A DNA stretch of 64,000 bases from Mycobacterium sp. AZCC_0083 (GCF_014202335.1 NZ_JACHGP010000004.1:326024-390023); one strand, 5' to 3'. Counted from the stretch's first letter, positions 31,378 to 42,150 are shown. Notes: a model not told the origin generated them from the letters alone. Made by a program: numbers and translations.

Positions 31378-32283
31378 CTATTTCTTCGCCGCGGCCTTCT
31401 TGGCGGGTGCTTTCTTGGCTGCTGCCTTCTTCGCAGGAGCCTTCTTGGCAGGCGCCTTCTTCGCGGGCGCGTCGCTGGAGTCCGAGGAGCCGGACTTGCG
31501 GGCCTTCACGCTGGCCTCCAACTTGGCCAGCAGATCCGAGACGTCGTCGGTCTCGTCGAGTTCGGTCGGCTGCTCCTCGACGGTGAACGCCTCTCCGCCT
31601 TCGAGTTTGGCCTGAACCAGCTCGTGCAGCTGCTCCTGGTAGTCGTCGCGGAACTGGTCGGGATGGAAGTCGTCGGTCATCGACTCGACCACCGAGCCGG
31701 CCATCTTCAGCTCCGCGGGCTTGATCTCGACCTCCTTGTCGAGGATCGGGAAGTCGGGGTCGCGAATCTCGTCGGGCCACAACAAGGTGTGAATCACCAT
31801 CACGTCGCGCTTGCTGAAGTCCTTGACCCGCAACGCCGCCAGCCGCGTCTTGTTGCGCAGGGCGAAGTGCACGATCGCCACCCGGTCGGTCTCGGCCAGC
31901 GTCTTGGCCAACAGCACGTAGGACTTCGACGACTTCGAGTCGGGCTCCAGGAAGTAGCTCTTGTCGTACATCAGCGGGTCGAGTTGGTCGGCGGGCACGA
32001 ACTCGACGACCTCGATCTCACGGCTGCGTTCCTCGGGCAGGGTGGCGATGTCCTCGTCGGTGATGATCACCGTCTGGCCGTCGTCGGATTCATACGCCTT
32101 GGCGATGTCGCGGAACTCGACGACCTCGCCACACACCTCGCAAACCCGCTTGTAGCGGATGCGCCCGTTGTCCTTTTCGTGCACCTGGTGGAACTTGATG
32201 TCGTGGTCTTCGGTCGCGCTGTAGACCTTGACCGGCACGTTTACCAGGCCGAAGGCGATGGAACCCTTCCAGATCGAACGCAT
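31378..32283 (-). CDS. ku: Non-homologous end-joining protein Ku
   Basis: 301 residues. The start MRSIWKGSIAFGLVNVPVKVYSAT is diagnostic of bacterial Ku. The core includes RYKRVCEVCGEVVEFRDIAKAYE, VVEFVPADQLDPLMYDKSYFLEPD and the DNA-ring region. From about residue 270 there is a Lys-rich tail of repeated PAKKA units, which in mycobacterial Ku binds DNA and may help bridging. Ku loads on DNA ends and recruits LigD. Here ligD lies 10 kb away with a polyol cluster between, whereas in M. tuberculosis the two are neighbours. Confidence 0.96.
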   Translation of the reverse strand: MRSIWKGSIAFGLVNVPVKVYSATEDHDIKFHQVHEKDNGRIRYKRVCEVCGEVVEFRDIAKAYESDDGQTVIITDEDIATLPEERSREIEVVEFVPADQLDPLMYDKSYFLEPDSKSSKSYVLLAKTLAETDRVAIVHFALRNKTRLAALRVKDFSKRDVMVIHTLLWPDEIRDPDFPILDKEVEIKPAELKMAGSVVESMTDDFHPDQFRDDYQEQLHELVQAKLEGGEAFTVEEQPTELDETDDVSDLLAKLEASVKARKSGSSDSSDAPAKKAPAKKAPAKKAAAKKAPAKKAAAKK

Positions 32284-32304
32284 AGCCCAGTATGGACCAC
32301 GGCG

Positions 32305-33222
32305 TTAGCCCCGTTGGAGAGCTTCGCGATCGGGCAAGTCGGCCCCGGCCCTGGCGACGGTCAACGCGGACGCCAGCGACGCCGTGCGTACGACGCCCTC
32401 CAGGGTTTCGGTGTCGATGCGCGCCAGGTCGGCCCGCCGCGACGCACCCAGCAGGTCCAGCGACCACAGCGCGTCGATGAGTCCGGTCATGAAGGAATCA
32501 CCGGCACCGACGGTGTCCACCACCTGGACCGGTCGCGCGGCCACCCGCACGGTGCCCGCCGCGCACACCGCGAAGGCGCCGCGCGCGCCCATCGTCACTG
32601 CGACGATCGACGGCCCCGATGCCAGCCAGTTCTCGGCGGTCCGCTCGGGATCGGAGTCCGGAGCGATCCACCGCAGATCCTCGTCGCTGGCCTTGACGAC
32701 GTCGGCGCGTTCGACCAGACGGTCGATCCGTTCGATCGCGAGTTCGCGGTCGGCGATCAGGTCCTGGCGGACGTTCGGGTCGTAGGTAATGGTGGCCGAC
32801 GGGTGATACGCGTCGAGCAGTGCCGCCGTCGCCAGGCAACCCGGATCCAGGAACCCTGCGATCGAACCGGTGTGCGCAACGATCGGCGGCGCCACCTCCG
32901 CCGTGCCCGCCAACACCCATTCGAGATCGAACACGTAGTCGGCCGCACCGCTCGCGTCGAGATTGGCCAGCGCCGTCGGCGTGCGATCGGCGGTGGTACT
33001 GCCAGGGACGAGCCGGACCCCGGAGGCCTCGACGTAGTCCACGATGCGACGGCCGCGCTCGTCGGTGCCGATGTGGGTGAGGAAGTCGACGTCGCGCCCG
33101 AGCCTGCCAAGTCCGATCGCCACGTTGAGAGGGCTGCCGCCGACGTGCTCGCCAAGCGCCTGGCCGTCGCGCTGCACGATGTCGATCAGTGCCTCGCCGA
33201 TGACCAGCGCACGTGCGGTCAT
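32305..33222 (-). CDS. PfkB-family sugar kinase, probable fructokinase
   Basis: 305 residues of the ribokinase/PfkB fold. Motifs are VIGEALIDIVQ with GGSPLNVAIGLGRLG and the C-terminal signature DTVGAGDSFMTGLIDAL containing the catalytic Asp. The ATG at 33222 overlaps the stop of the mannitol dehydrogenase gene (ATGA), so the kinase should act on the ketose released by that enzyme, most likely fructose to fructose phosphate. Specificity is inferred from context; the family also contains kinases for other sugars. Confidence 0.85.
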   Translation of the reverse strand: MTARALVIGEALIDIVQRDGQALGEHVGGSPLNVAIGLGRLGRDVDFLTHIGTDERGRRIVDYVEASGVRLVPGSTTADRTPTALANLDASGAADYVFDLEWVLAGTAEVAPPIVAHTGSIAGFLDPGCLATAALLDAYHPSATITYDPNVRQDLIADRELAIERIDRLVERADVVKASDEDLRWIAPDSDPERTAENWLASGPSIVAVTMGARGAFAVCAAGTVRVAARPVQVVDTVGAGDSFMTGLIDALWSLDLLGASRRADLARIDTETLEGVVRTASLASALTVARAGADLPDREALQRG

Positions 33223-34655
33223 TTCGCTCGGCCCTCTACGTCCTCGTGCACCAGCGTCTCCAGCGTCACCCTGGCGCCGTCGCGGTGCAGCGAGTCCAGA
33301 GCCCACAGGTACGCCTCGACGAACCGGGGCTGCTTGCCGAGGTCACCGAAGATCGCGGTGTTGTCGATGAACGCCGTCGGGTGCTCGCGTTGCGAACGAG
33401 CCAGCGGCACGAGGGAATCCGCGAGCTGATCCTGTACGTCGATCGGTTCGCCCTGCTCGTCGACGCCCTCGGCGTAGCGGGCCCAACTCGCCACCGTCGC
33501 CGCGGACAGCCGGATCGGTGCGCCGCTGCGCAGGTTCTCCCGGATCACGGGGAGCAGCCACTTCGGGATGCGATCCGACGAGCCGAAGCACAACCGGACG
33601 ATGGTGTCGCGAACACCGGGATTGGCGAACCGTTCGATTGCCGTTCGCTTGAAGTCGGGTAGGTCGATCCCCGGGACGGGCAGCAGCGTCGGCGTCGCCT
33701 CCGAATCCATGTATTCGAGCAGGAATTTGGCGAACAGCGGGTCGCCCGCGGCGTCCGCCACCAGACGGTAGCCGGCCAGGTACGCGAAGTAGCACAGGGC
33801 CTGGTGGCCGGCGTTGAGCAGCCGCAGCTTCATCAACTCGTACGGCGTCACGTCATCGACGAGCAGCACGCCGGCGTCCTCGAACGGCGGTCTGCCGTCG
33901 GAGAAGTGGTCTTCCAACACCCAGGACGTGAACGGCTCCGCGGACACCGGCCATGCATCCTCGACGCCAAACTCCGTCGCCAGCGCCTCGATGACATCGG
34001 GTGACGTGACCGGGGTGATCCGGTCGACCATCGAGTTCGGGAATCGCGTGTGCTCGGCCATCCACTCGGCCAGACCCGGATGGGTCCGCTCGGCGTGGGC
34101 GGTGAAGGCCTGTCGTGCGACGTCGCCGTTGCCCTCGATGTTGTCGCAGGACACGATCGTCGGCGAGGGCAGCCCTCGTTCGCGACGGAGGGCCAGGGCG
34201 TCGGTCACCAGCGCGAACACGCTCACCCCGTCGGCGGGCTGGTGGTCGATGTCGTAGCCGCCCTCGGTGATGGTCAGCGAGACCATCCGGGTGCTCGGTG
34301 CGGCGAGCAACTCCACGACCGCGCCGGGGTCGTCGGGCGCATAGAGGTAGTCGATGATCGAGCCGATGACGCGCGGCTCGCGGCTGCCGTCGGCGTGCTC
34401 GGCAACCAGGGTGTAGAGCCCGTTCTGGGCGGCCATGACGTCGGCCATCCTGCGGTCGGCGGGCATCACGCCGACACCGCAGATTCCCCAGTCCTTGGCG
34501 ACACCCTTTTCGAGCAGTTGATCGACGTACATCGCCTGGTGTGCACGGTGGAAGCCACCGACACCGAAATGCACTATGCCGATACTGATCTCGTCGCGGT
34601 CATAGGTGGGCTTGGCGATCGGGATCGACGGCAACGTTGCGCTGTTGAGTTTCAT
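33219..34655 (-). CDS. Mannitol 2-dehydrogenase family polyol dehydrogenase
   Basis: 478 residues. The NAD-site start is IGIVHFGVGGFHRAHQAMYVDQLL, the substrate region VPFPNSMVDRITP is seen as TRFPNSMVDRITP, and the catalytic stretch KLRLLNAGHQALCYFAYLAG contains the Lys, Asn and His of the long-chain polyol dehydrogenases. Such enzymes oxidise D-mannitol to fructose or D-arabinitol to xylulose. It is the first gene of a two-gene operon with the kinase and is divergent from the SorC regulator and ABC importer that should supply its substrate. Confidence 0.9.
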   Translation of the reverse strand: MKLNSATLPSIPIAKPTYDRDEISIGIVHFGVGGFHRAHQAMYVDQLLEKGVAKDWGICGVGVMPADRRMADVMAAQNGLYTLVAEHADGSREPRVIGSIIDYLYAPDDPGAVVELLAAPSTRMVSLTITEGGYDIDHQPADGVSVFALVTDALALRRERGLPSPTIVSCDNIEGNGDVARQAFTAHAERTHPGLAEWMAEHTRFPNSMVDRITPVTSPDVIEALATEFGVEDAWPVSAEPFTSWVLEDHFSDGRPPFEDAGVLLVDDVTPYELMKLRLLNAGHQALCYFAYLAGYRLVADAAGDPLFAKFLLEYMDSEATPTLLPVPGIDLPDFKRTAIERFANPGVRDTIVRLCFGSSDRIPKWLLPVIRENLRSGAPIRLSAATVASWARYAEGVDEQGEPIDVQDQLADSLVPLARSQREHPTAFIDNTAIFGDLGKQPRFVEAYLWALDSLHRDGARVTLETLVHEDVEGRAK

Positions 34656-34772
34656 GACACGTTCACCACCGAGTCGACGGTACCTGGCATGCGGTTGGCC
34701 TCATCGGCGGCAACGACCCACTTTTTGGGCGATGTCGAAAGTGTTGTGTACGTCACACTTCACATGTTAGCG

Positions 34773-34810
34773 TGATGAGCATCTAGCCGCACCCATGAGC
34801 ATTTGTTCAT
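34773..34810. promoter_or_regulatory. Candidate operator of the SorC-type regulator
   Basis: ATGAGCATTTGTTCAT at 34795-34810 is a palindrome with one mismatch, and a further half-site TGATGAGCA lies at 34773-34781. They sit between the divergent polyol dehydrogenase and regulator genes, just before the regulator GTG at 34833. Confidence 0.5.
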
Positions 34811-34832
34811 CAAAACGAGAGAGGGCGGACCC

Positions 34833-35852
34833 GTGGCGACACCGACGTCGAACGGCCAAGTGGCCGATTCCGTCGGCATTGCTGGTTCCACGCCGGAGGA
34901 CCTGCGCCTCGCATTGCGTGCGGCGACGCTCTACTACCTCGACGGCCTGACGCAGGCCGACATCGCTGGGCGGCTCGGCGTCTCTCGCCCGACCGCCGGA
35001 CGGCTGATCGCCAGGGCCAAGGCCAAGGGTTTGGTGCGCATCGAGATCGTGGTGCCGACGACGCTGCAGGACGACCTGCACGCCGATGAGGAGCGCGAGC
35101 TCGAACAGAAGTTCGGTCTGACCGAAGCCGTCGTCACCGGGCACGGCATCGATGACGGGGCACCGGGACGGCCTGCATGGTTCGCCGGTGTCGGTCGCGC
35201 GGCCGCTGCACTGCTGATGCGCCGCCTGTCGGCCGACGACGTGCTCGGCTTCACCTGGGGTCCGGAGCAGGTGGCGGTCGCCTCGGGTCTCGCTCCCGGG
35301 GTGGCGAGCTGCCGGACGGTGGTTCAGCTCGACGGCGCCATGTCGACCGCGGCGTACCAGACGGGCATGGAGTACGTCCTGAGCCGCAGTGCAGAGGTAT
35401 TGCGGGCTAGCGCGATCCGCCTGCCGGCACCTCTCTACGCCGACCCGTCCACCGTGGTGTCGATGCGCAGTGACTCGCTGATCTCCCGAACTCTTGAAGC
35501 CGGCCGACGGGCCGACGCGATGCTGTTCGGCGTCGGCGCGGCGTCCACGTCGACCACGCTCTTCGAGGGCAGCTTCCTCGACAACCGCATGCTCGACGAA
35601 CTGATCGGACTCGGCGCGGTCGGCGAGATCGGCGGCCGGTTCTTCGACGAGACGGGCACGCCCATCGTCACCGAGTTGGCGCACCGCGCGGTATCGGTTC
35701 CGCTCGAGGACGTGCGGGCTTGCCCGAAGACCATCTTGGTCTCCAGTGGAGCGGCCAAGCACCAAGCCACGCTCGGGGCGTTGCGCGGCGGGCTGGCCAA
35801 GCTCCTGGTATGCGATATCGACTGTGCACGTTGGCTTTTGGAATCCCGATAG
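34833..35852 (+). CDS. SorC/DeoR-type sugar-binding transcription regulator
   Basis: 339 residues. The N-terminal helix-turn-helix is YYLDGLTQADIAGRLGVSRPTAGRLIARAKAKGLVRIEIV, followed by the SorC sugar-phosphate domain (RVxEL-type FGLTEAVV, GRAAAALL, DVLGFTWG, VVQLDGAMSTA, GVGAAST, GEIGGRFFDETG). It should sense a phosphorylated sugar from polyol breakdown and control the cluster. The GTG at 34833 has GAGAGGG upstream; the TTG at 34803 is rejected. It is co-transcribed with the importer genes. Confidence 0.88.
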   Translation: MATPTSNGQVADSVGIAGSTPEDLRLALRAATLYYLDGLTQADIAGRLGVSRPTAGRLIARAKAKGLVRIEIVVPTTLQDDLHADEERELEQKFGLTEAVVTGHGIDDGAPGRPAWFAGVGRAAAALLMRRLSADDVLGFTWGPEQVAVASGLAPGVASCRTVVQLDGAMSTAAYQTGMEYVLSRSAEVLRASAIRLPAPLYADPSTVVSMRSDSLISRTLEAGRRADAMLFGVGAASTSTTLFEGSFLDNRMLDELIGLGAVGEIGGRFFDETGTPIVTELAHRAVSVPLEDVRACPKTILVSSGAAKHQATLGALRGGLAKLLVCDIDCARWLLESR

Positions 35853-35865
35853 TGGATGGAGTGAG

Positions 35866-37233
35866 ATGAAAACACGAACAGCACTACGCAAGCTGTCGGT
35901 GTGCGTGGCCGCGGCGGGGTTGACCCTGGCCGCCGGCTGCGCAGGCGCGGGCAGCTTGGGGTCGTCGGATAACGAGGTGACGATCGCGTTGGTGTCCAAC
36001 TCGCAGATGGCGGACGCCCAGAAGTTGTCGTCCGAGTTCGAGAAGGAGAACCCCGGCGTAAAGCTGAAGTTCATCTCGCTCTCGGAGAACCAGGCGCGCG
36101 CGAAGATCACCATGTCGACCGCGATGGGGGGCAGTCAGTTCGACGTCGTGATGATCAGCAACTTCGAGACCCCGCAATGGGCCAAGGACGGTTGGCTGCT
36201 GAACCTCTCGGACTACGCGAAGAACACCCCGGGGTACGACGAGAACGACTTCATCCCGTCGCTGCGGGATTCGTTGTCCTATGAGGGCAACATGTACTCG
36301 GTCCCGTTCTACGGCGAGTCATCGTTCCTGATGTACCGCAAGGACATTTTCGAACAGGCCGGCATCAAGGTCAATCCGGACCCGAGTTACCAGCCCACGT
36401 GGCAGGAGGTCGCGGGGTGGGCGGACCAGTTGAAGACCGAGGACCGGGCTGGCATCTGCCTGCGCGGCAAGCCGGGCTGGGGTGAGGTGCTCGCACCCCT
36501 GGACACGGTGATCAACACGTTCGGTGGTCGCTGGTTCGACGACAAGTGGAACGCGAAGCTCAACAGCCCCGAGGTCAAGAAGGCCGTCAACTTCTACGTC
36601 GACACCATCAAGAATTCCGGTGAATTGGGCGCCTCCTCAACGGGTTTCCAGGAGTGCGCCAACCTGTTCGGTCAGGGTCAGACGGCGATGTGGTACGACG
36701 CGACGTCGGCGGTCTCCGTTCTCGAGGATCCCAAGACCTACCCGGATCTGGTCGGCAAGATCGGCTACCTGCCCGCGCCGATCGTCGAGAAGCCCAACTC
36801 GGGTTGGCTCTACACCTGGGCGCTGGGCATCCCGAAGGCCGCCAAGAATCCCGACGGGGCATGGAAGTTCATCTCGTGGATGACCAGCAAGGACTACATG
36901 AAGCTGGTCGGCGAGCAGCTGGGCTGGGCGCGTGTCCCACCGGGCAGCAGGACCTCGACCTACACGGATCTGCCGGAGTACGAGGCGATCTCGAAGTCGT
37001 ACGGCCCGTTGACTCTGCAGTCGATCACCAACGCGACCCCGAACAAGCCCACGGTGCAACCGGTTCCGTACACCGGCGTGCAATTTGTCGGGATTCCCGA
37101 GTTCCAGGATCTGGGGACGCGGGTGAGCCAGCAGATCAGTGCGGCGATCGCCGGACAGAAGTCCGTCGATGACGCGCTGGCCCAAGCACAGCAATACGCC
37201 GAGGTCGTCGGCAAGACATACCAGGAGAAATGA
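35866..37233 (+). CDS. ABC polyol/sugar-binding lipoprotein
   Basis: 455 residues with a lipoprotein signal (LTLAAGC, Cys at about 25). The mature protein is a family 1 solute-binding protein: VTIALVSNSQMADAQKLSSEFEKENPGVKLKFI, QFDVVMISNFETPQWAKDGWLLNLSDY and a C-terminal region with many aromatic residues for sugar contact. With the two permeases, the ATPase and the polyol dehydrogenase it should capture a sugar alcohol such as mannitol, sorbitol or arabinitol. ATG 35866 follows GGATGGAG, 13 bases after the regulator stop. Confidence 0.9.
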   Translation: MKTRTALRKLSVCVAAAGLTLAAGCAGAGSLGSSDNEVTIALVSNSQMADAQKLSSEFEKENPGVKLKFISLSENQARAKITMSTAMGGSQFDVVMISNFETPQWAKDGWLLNLSDYAKNTPGYDENDFIPSLRDSLSYEGNMYSVPFYGESSFLMYRKDIFEQAGIKVNPDPSYQPTWQEVAGWADQLKTEDRAGICLRGKPGWGEVLAPLDTVINTFGGRWFDDKWNAKLNSPEVKKAVNFYVDTIKNSGELGASSTGFQECANLFGQGQTAMWYDATSAVSVLEDPKTYPDLVGKIGYLPAPIVEKPNSGWLYTWALGIPKAAKNPDGAWKFISWMTSKDYMKLVGEQLGWARVPPGSRTSTYTDLPEYEAISKSYGPLTLQSITNATPNKPTVQPVPYTGVQFVGIPEFQDLGTRVSQQISAAIAGQKSVDDALAQAQQYAEVVGKTYQEK

Positions 37234-38207
37234 TGACTCTTACTGTCGATACCGAGTCGGACGCCAGTCAGGAAGCGGTGGCGGAACGGGTCCGCAAGAT
37301 CCGGGAAGCCCAGGACACCGGCGTCAGCCGCGCCGAGGGGTGGCGCAGGCGAGGGCCACTGCTGCCCGCACTGATCTTCATGATCGCGGTCACGCAGGTG
37401 CCGTTCCTGTTCACCCTGTACTACTCGACGTTGTCGTGGAACCTGGTTCGCCCCGGGTCACGGAAATTCGTGGGGCTGAACAACTACATCGCGGTGGTCA
37501 AGGACAGTCAGTTCTGGTCGGTGGCCGGCAATACCGTCATCCTGATCGTCGGCGTGGTCTTGATCTCAGCGCTGCTCGGGTTGTTCGTTGCCTTGCTGTT
37601 GGATCGCGCGTTCCTCGGACGTGGGGCCGTCCGGACACTGTTGATCACGCCGTTCCTGATCACACCCGTTGCGGGTGCGCTGGTTTGGAAGACGACGATC
37701 CTCGACCCCAACAACGGCATCCTCAACTGGGTGCTGTCGCTGGTGGGGATCGGCCCGGTGGACTGGATCGGTCAGTTCCCATTGATGATGGTGATGGTCG
37801 AGTTGATCTGGCAGTGGACGCCGTTCATGATGCTGCTGATCTTGGCAGGCCTGACGTCGATGCCGCGCGACCAGCTCGAGGCGGGCCGGGTCGATGGTGC
37901 CACCGCGATCCAACTCTTCCGCGAGTTGACGCTGCCCCACCTTCGGCGCTTCATCGAGTTGGGCGTCGTGCTCGGCGCCGTCTACCTGGTCAACACGTTC
38001 GATGCCATCTTCATGATGACGCAGGGTGGACCGGGCGTTGCCAGCGCGAACCTGCCGTTCTACATCTATCAGCGTGCGTTCCTGGGCTTCGACATGGGCC
38101 AGGCCGCAGCCATGGGCGTGGTGGTCGTCATCTTCACGATGATCATCGCCAGCTTCGCGCTTCGCTTGATCTTCAAATCGTTCTCCGGCAAGGAAGAGGC
38201 GGCCTGA
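37230..38207 (+). CDS. ABC transporter permease, MalF-type
   Basis: 325 residues with about six membrane helices. The EAA loop, which contacts the ATPase, reads QLEAGRVDGATAIQLFRELTLPHLR. The start codon overlaps the binding-protein stop (ATGATGA arrangement), so translation is coupled; the first ATG is 37230 and a second follows at once. The N-terminal 40 residues are polar and cytoplasmic. It forms the channel with the next permease. Confidence 0.92.
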   Translation: MMTLTVDTESDASQEAVAERVRKIREAQDTGVSRAEGWRRRGPLLPALIFMIAVTQVPFLFTLYYSTLSWNLVRPGSRKFVGLNNYIAVVKDSQFWSVAGNTVILIVGVVLISALLGLFVALLLDRAFLGRGAVRTLLITPFLITPVAGALVWKTTILDPNNGILNWVLSLVGIGPVDWIGQFPLMMVMVELIWQWTPFMMLLILAGLTSMPRDQLEAGRVDGATAIQLFRELTLPHLRRFIELGVVLGAVYLVNTFDAIFMMTQGGPGVASANLPFYIYQRAFLGFDMGQAAAMGVVVVIFTMIIASFALRLIFKSFSGKEEAA

Positions 38208-38209
38208 TC

Positions 38210-39079
38210 ATGACTACTACTGCCGAAAGAATAACGGCGACAACCGAGCCCGCTCCGGCGAGGAAGAAGAAGTCCAACAAGTTCAGCCCGTGGGGTGTGG
38301 TGGCGTGGCTCGTCGGGATCGGGTTCTTCTTCCCGGTCTTCTGGATGGTGTTGACGTCGTTCAAGCAGGAGAGTGACGCGGCGACCAATCCGCCGACGTT
38401 GTTCTTCACCCCGACGCTGGATCAGTACTCCGCGGTCTTCAATCAGGGCATCGGGCCCGCGATGTTGAACTCGGTGTTCGCCACCGGCATGTCGACGATT
38501 CTGGTGCTCCTTCTGGGTGTGCCCGCCGCGTTCGCATTGTCGCTGCGGCCCGTCCGCAAGACGTCGGATGCGTTGTTCTTCTTCATGAGCACGAAGATGC
38601 TGCCAGTCGTCGCGGCGATCTTGCCGCTGTACGTGATCGTGTCCAACATCGGTCTGCTGGACAATATCTGGGCCCTGGTCGTCCTCTACACGTCGATGAA
38701 CCTGCCGATCGCCGTCTGGATGATGCGGTCGTTCTTCCTCGAAGTGCCAGGCGAACTCCTCGAGGCCGCCAGCTTGGACGGGGCCAGCCTGTGGCGATCG
38801 GTGCGAGAAGTGATCCTTCCGTTGGTGTCACCCGGCATCGCGGCCACTGCGTTGATCTGTGTGATCTTCGCCTGGAACGAGTTCTTCCTCGCGGTGAACC
38901 TGACCGCGGTGAACGCTCAGACGATGCCGGTGTATCTGGTCGGCTTCATCGCTGGTGAGGGTCAGTACTGGGCCGTGCTTTCGGCGGCCGCAACGATGGC
39001 AGCCCTTCCCGTGATCCTGTGCGGGTGGTTCGCGCAAAACAAGCTGGTGCGCGGACTTTCCTTCGGTGCAATCAAGTAA
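38210..39079 (+). CDS. ABC transporter permease, MalG-type
   Basis: 289 residues with six predicted membrane helices and the EAA loop ELLEAASLDGASLWRSVREVILPLVSPG. A Lys/Pro-rich cytoplasmic N terminus precedes the first helix. It starts two bases after the previous stop; GGAAGAGG lies about ten bases before ATG 38210. It is the second channel subunit of the polyol importer. Confidence 0.92.
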   Translation: MTTTAERITATTEPAPARKKKSNKFSPWGVVAWLVGIGFFFPVFWMVLTSFKQESDAATNPPTLFFTPTLDQYSAVFNQGIGPAMLNSVFATGMSTILVLLLGVPAAFALSLRPVRKTSDALFFFMSTKMLPVVAAILPLYVIVSNIGLLDNIWALVVLYTSMNLPIAVWMMRSFFLEVPGELLEAASLDGASLWRSVREVILPLVSPGIAATALICVIFAWNEFFLAVNLTAVNAQTMPVYLVGFIAGEGQYWAVLSAAATMAALPVILCGWFAQNKLVRGLSFGAIK

Positions 39080-39130
39080 ACGACCCAACCACAGACAAAG
39101 ACAAAGACCAGAGAAGGCTAGGTAACTCAA

Positions 39131-40210
<1,080 letters not shown>

Positions 40211-40218
40211 CGACGCGC

Positions 40219-41484
40219 GTGCCGGAGTTCCGGCTTCGTGCACCGACTCCGGGCCTTCTCACGCTCCCGTGGGACCGCCCGTTGTCGGACTGGATCGTCC
40301 CCGAGGTTCCGTTGCGCGACATCGCAGTTGGACCGAGCCGGCACCTGGTGAAGTTCGTCGATGCAGACGATCAGCTCTGGGCCGTCAAGGACATGCCGCC
40401 GCGGCTGGCGATCAAGGAGTACGACGTCCTGCGCCGACTCGAGGACATGGGGCTGCCCGCGGTGCGTCCGGCGGGTCTGGTGCTGCAGCCCGAGTTCGAC
40501 ACCGCGATCCTGGTGACCCGCTACCTCGAGGGGTCCTGGCAGTACCGCCGCCTGTTCATGCGCCTGCCACCCGACGAGCCCAAGCACCGCGCGCGCTTGT
40601 TCGATGCGATGGCCGGACTGCTGGTGGAACTTCATCGGCACGGCGTCTTCTGGGGTGACTGCTCGCTGGCGAACACGCTGTTCTCCCGGGACGGTCAGTC
40701 GCTGCAGGCGTGGCTCGTCGACGCCGAAACATCTGAGGTGCATCCGTCTCTGAGCCGGGGGCAGCGGCAGCACGACCTCGAGATCCTGGTGGAGAACGTC
40801 TCGATGGGCATGCTCGATCTTGCCGAGCGGCTGGATGGTTCGGAGGAGTTGCAGGACACGCTGATCGCCGAGGCCGAACACATCCAGGTTCGGTACGACA
40901 CGCTGTGGGAGACACTGCACGCCGAACCGGTATTCGGCTTCACGGACCGCTACCGCGTCGAGGGGACCATCCGCCGCCTCAACGAACTCGGCTTCGCCGT
41001 CGACGAACTCTCGATGCAACCGCTCAGTACGAGTCCGGACCAGTTTCGGGTCAACGTCGCGGTTGGTGACCGGCGCTATCACGCCCAGCGGCTGCGCGAT
41101 CTCACCGGCCTGGACGTGGGTGAGGGGCAGGCGCGCATCTTGCTCGGCGACCTGCACGCCTATCAGGCGCAGTTGTGCCGGGAGGTCGGTCATGACGTCG
41201 ACGAGTCGACCGCCGCCCAGCTGTGGGTCATCGAGGTGCTACGGCCCTACCAGCAGTTGGCGCACGACGCGGTGCACCACGCAGGCACCGCCATCCAGGC
41301 CTACTGCGATCTGCTCGAAGTGCGGTGGCTGCTCAGTGAGCAAGCCGGTCAGGACGTCGGCACCAACAAAGCGCTTGCGGCACTTGCCCGTGACGTCATC
41401 CCCAACGATTCGGCTGCGAAGCTGGCCATCGCCGAGGTGCCGACTGCGCCATTCGCGGTCCTGGAGATCGACGATGATCCATAG
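40219..41484 (+). CDS. DUF4032 kinase-like protein
   Basis: 421 residues. The N-terminal part resembles a lipopolysaccharide-kinase/aminoglycoside-kinase fold: LWAVKDMPPRLAIKEYDVLRRLEDMGLPAVRPAGLV with the Lys, and LHRHGVFWGDCSLANTLFSRDGQSLQAWLVDAET, an HxxxxxxD-x-x-x-N and D pair like a kinase catalytic loop. The C-terminal part (about 250-400) is a DUF4032-type helical domain. The substrate is not known. It starts eight bases after the ATPase stop, so it is probably co-transcribed with the polyol importer. Confidence 0.8.
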   Translation: MPEFRLRAPTPGLLTLPWDRPLSDWIVPEVPLRDIAVGPSRHLVKFVDADDQLWAVKDMPPRLAIKEYDVLRRLEDMGLPAVRPAGLVLQPEFDTAILVTRYLEGSWQYRRLFMRLPPDEPKHRARLFDAMAGLLVELHRHGVFWGDCSLANTLFSRDGQSLQAWLVDAETSEVHPSLSRGQRQHDLEILVENVSMGMLDLAERLDGSEELQDTLIAEAEHIQVRYDTLWETLHAEPVFGFTDRYRVEGTIRRLNELGFAVDELSMQPLSTSPDQFRVNVAVGDRRYHAQRLRDLTGLDVGEGQARILLGDLHAYQAQLCREVGHDVDESTAAQLWVIEVLRPYQQLAHDAVHHAGTAIQAYCDLLEVRWLLSEQAGQDVGTNKALAALARDVIPNDSAAKLAIAEVPTAPFAVLEIDDDP

Positions 41485-41496
41485 CAATCACAGTCA

Positions 41497-41982
41497 TCAA
41501 CGTGGGTAGGGATCCAATTCACGCATCCGGTTCAGATGAGTTTGTTGCAGCTCATCCGTACGGGTGAGAAAGCCGACGATCAGGTCGATCTCCGCCGCGT
41601 TGTAATAGCTCGACAACATCTTGCCGCCCTGATCCAGCAGCGGGGAGACGAGTTCCGAGAGACGGCGAGCAGCAAGATCGGTGGCCAACACGATTACTCG
41701 GCGACGATCGGTCGGATGTAGCGTTCGACTGACGTAGCCCAGCTTCTCCAGGCGGTTGAGCACGATCGTGGTGCCGGCGGCAGTGAGACTGAGCCGGTCG
41801 GCCAGAAGTCCCGGCGTCGTGAACTTCTCGCCCGCAAGGAGAATGAGTTCCAGGGCACGTCGATCTGTCTGATTGACGCCGAGCACCCTAACCAATTCGC
41901 GCGCCAAATCGTCGACGGATCCATGAAGGGATTCCAGTGTCCTCTTCAGGACGACGGCGATCCGAGCGAGTTCGGTTGGCAT
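41497..41982 (-). CDS. MarR-family transcription regulator
   Basis: 161 residues. The winged helix is DRRALELILLAGEKFTTPGLLADRLSLTAAGTTIVLNRLEKLGYVSRTLHPTDRRRVIVLATDLAARRL, with the DRR wing typical of MarR proteins. Flanking helices form the dimer. ATG 41982 is taken, since the first seven residues of the longer version are not conserved-looking. It is divergent from ligD; an inverted repeat at 42129-42150 could be its operator. Confidence 0.88.
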   Translation of the reverse strand: MPTELARIAVVLKRTLESLHGSVDDLARELVRVLGVNQTDRRALELILLAGEKFTTPGLLADRLSLTAAGTTIVLNRLEKLGYVSRTLHPTDRRRVIVLATDLAARRLSELVSPLLDQGGKMLSSYYNAAEIDLIVGFLTRTDELQQTHLNRMRELDPYPR

Positions 41983-42128
41983 CGGACGAACGACCTCCCA
42001 CACCTGGGCTTGGCCCCGTGTGGTGGACGCGGGGTCAGGCGGCCTGTGCCGGCTGATCGAGTCGGTTGTCCTTAGGCGGGCTGATCATACCGATGGTTGT
42101 GTCGCCTCCGCGGCGATTATTGACGCTT

Positions 42129-42150
42129 TCGCTGGAATTATCGACAGCGA
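42129..42150. promoter_or_regulatory. Inverted repeat between marR and ligD
   Basis: TCGCTG and CAGCGA are separated by ten bases in the 302-base divergent space (41983-42284). The rest of that space holds no gene I can support. A MarR operator is possible but the arms are short. Confidence 0.3.
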
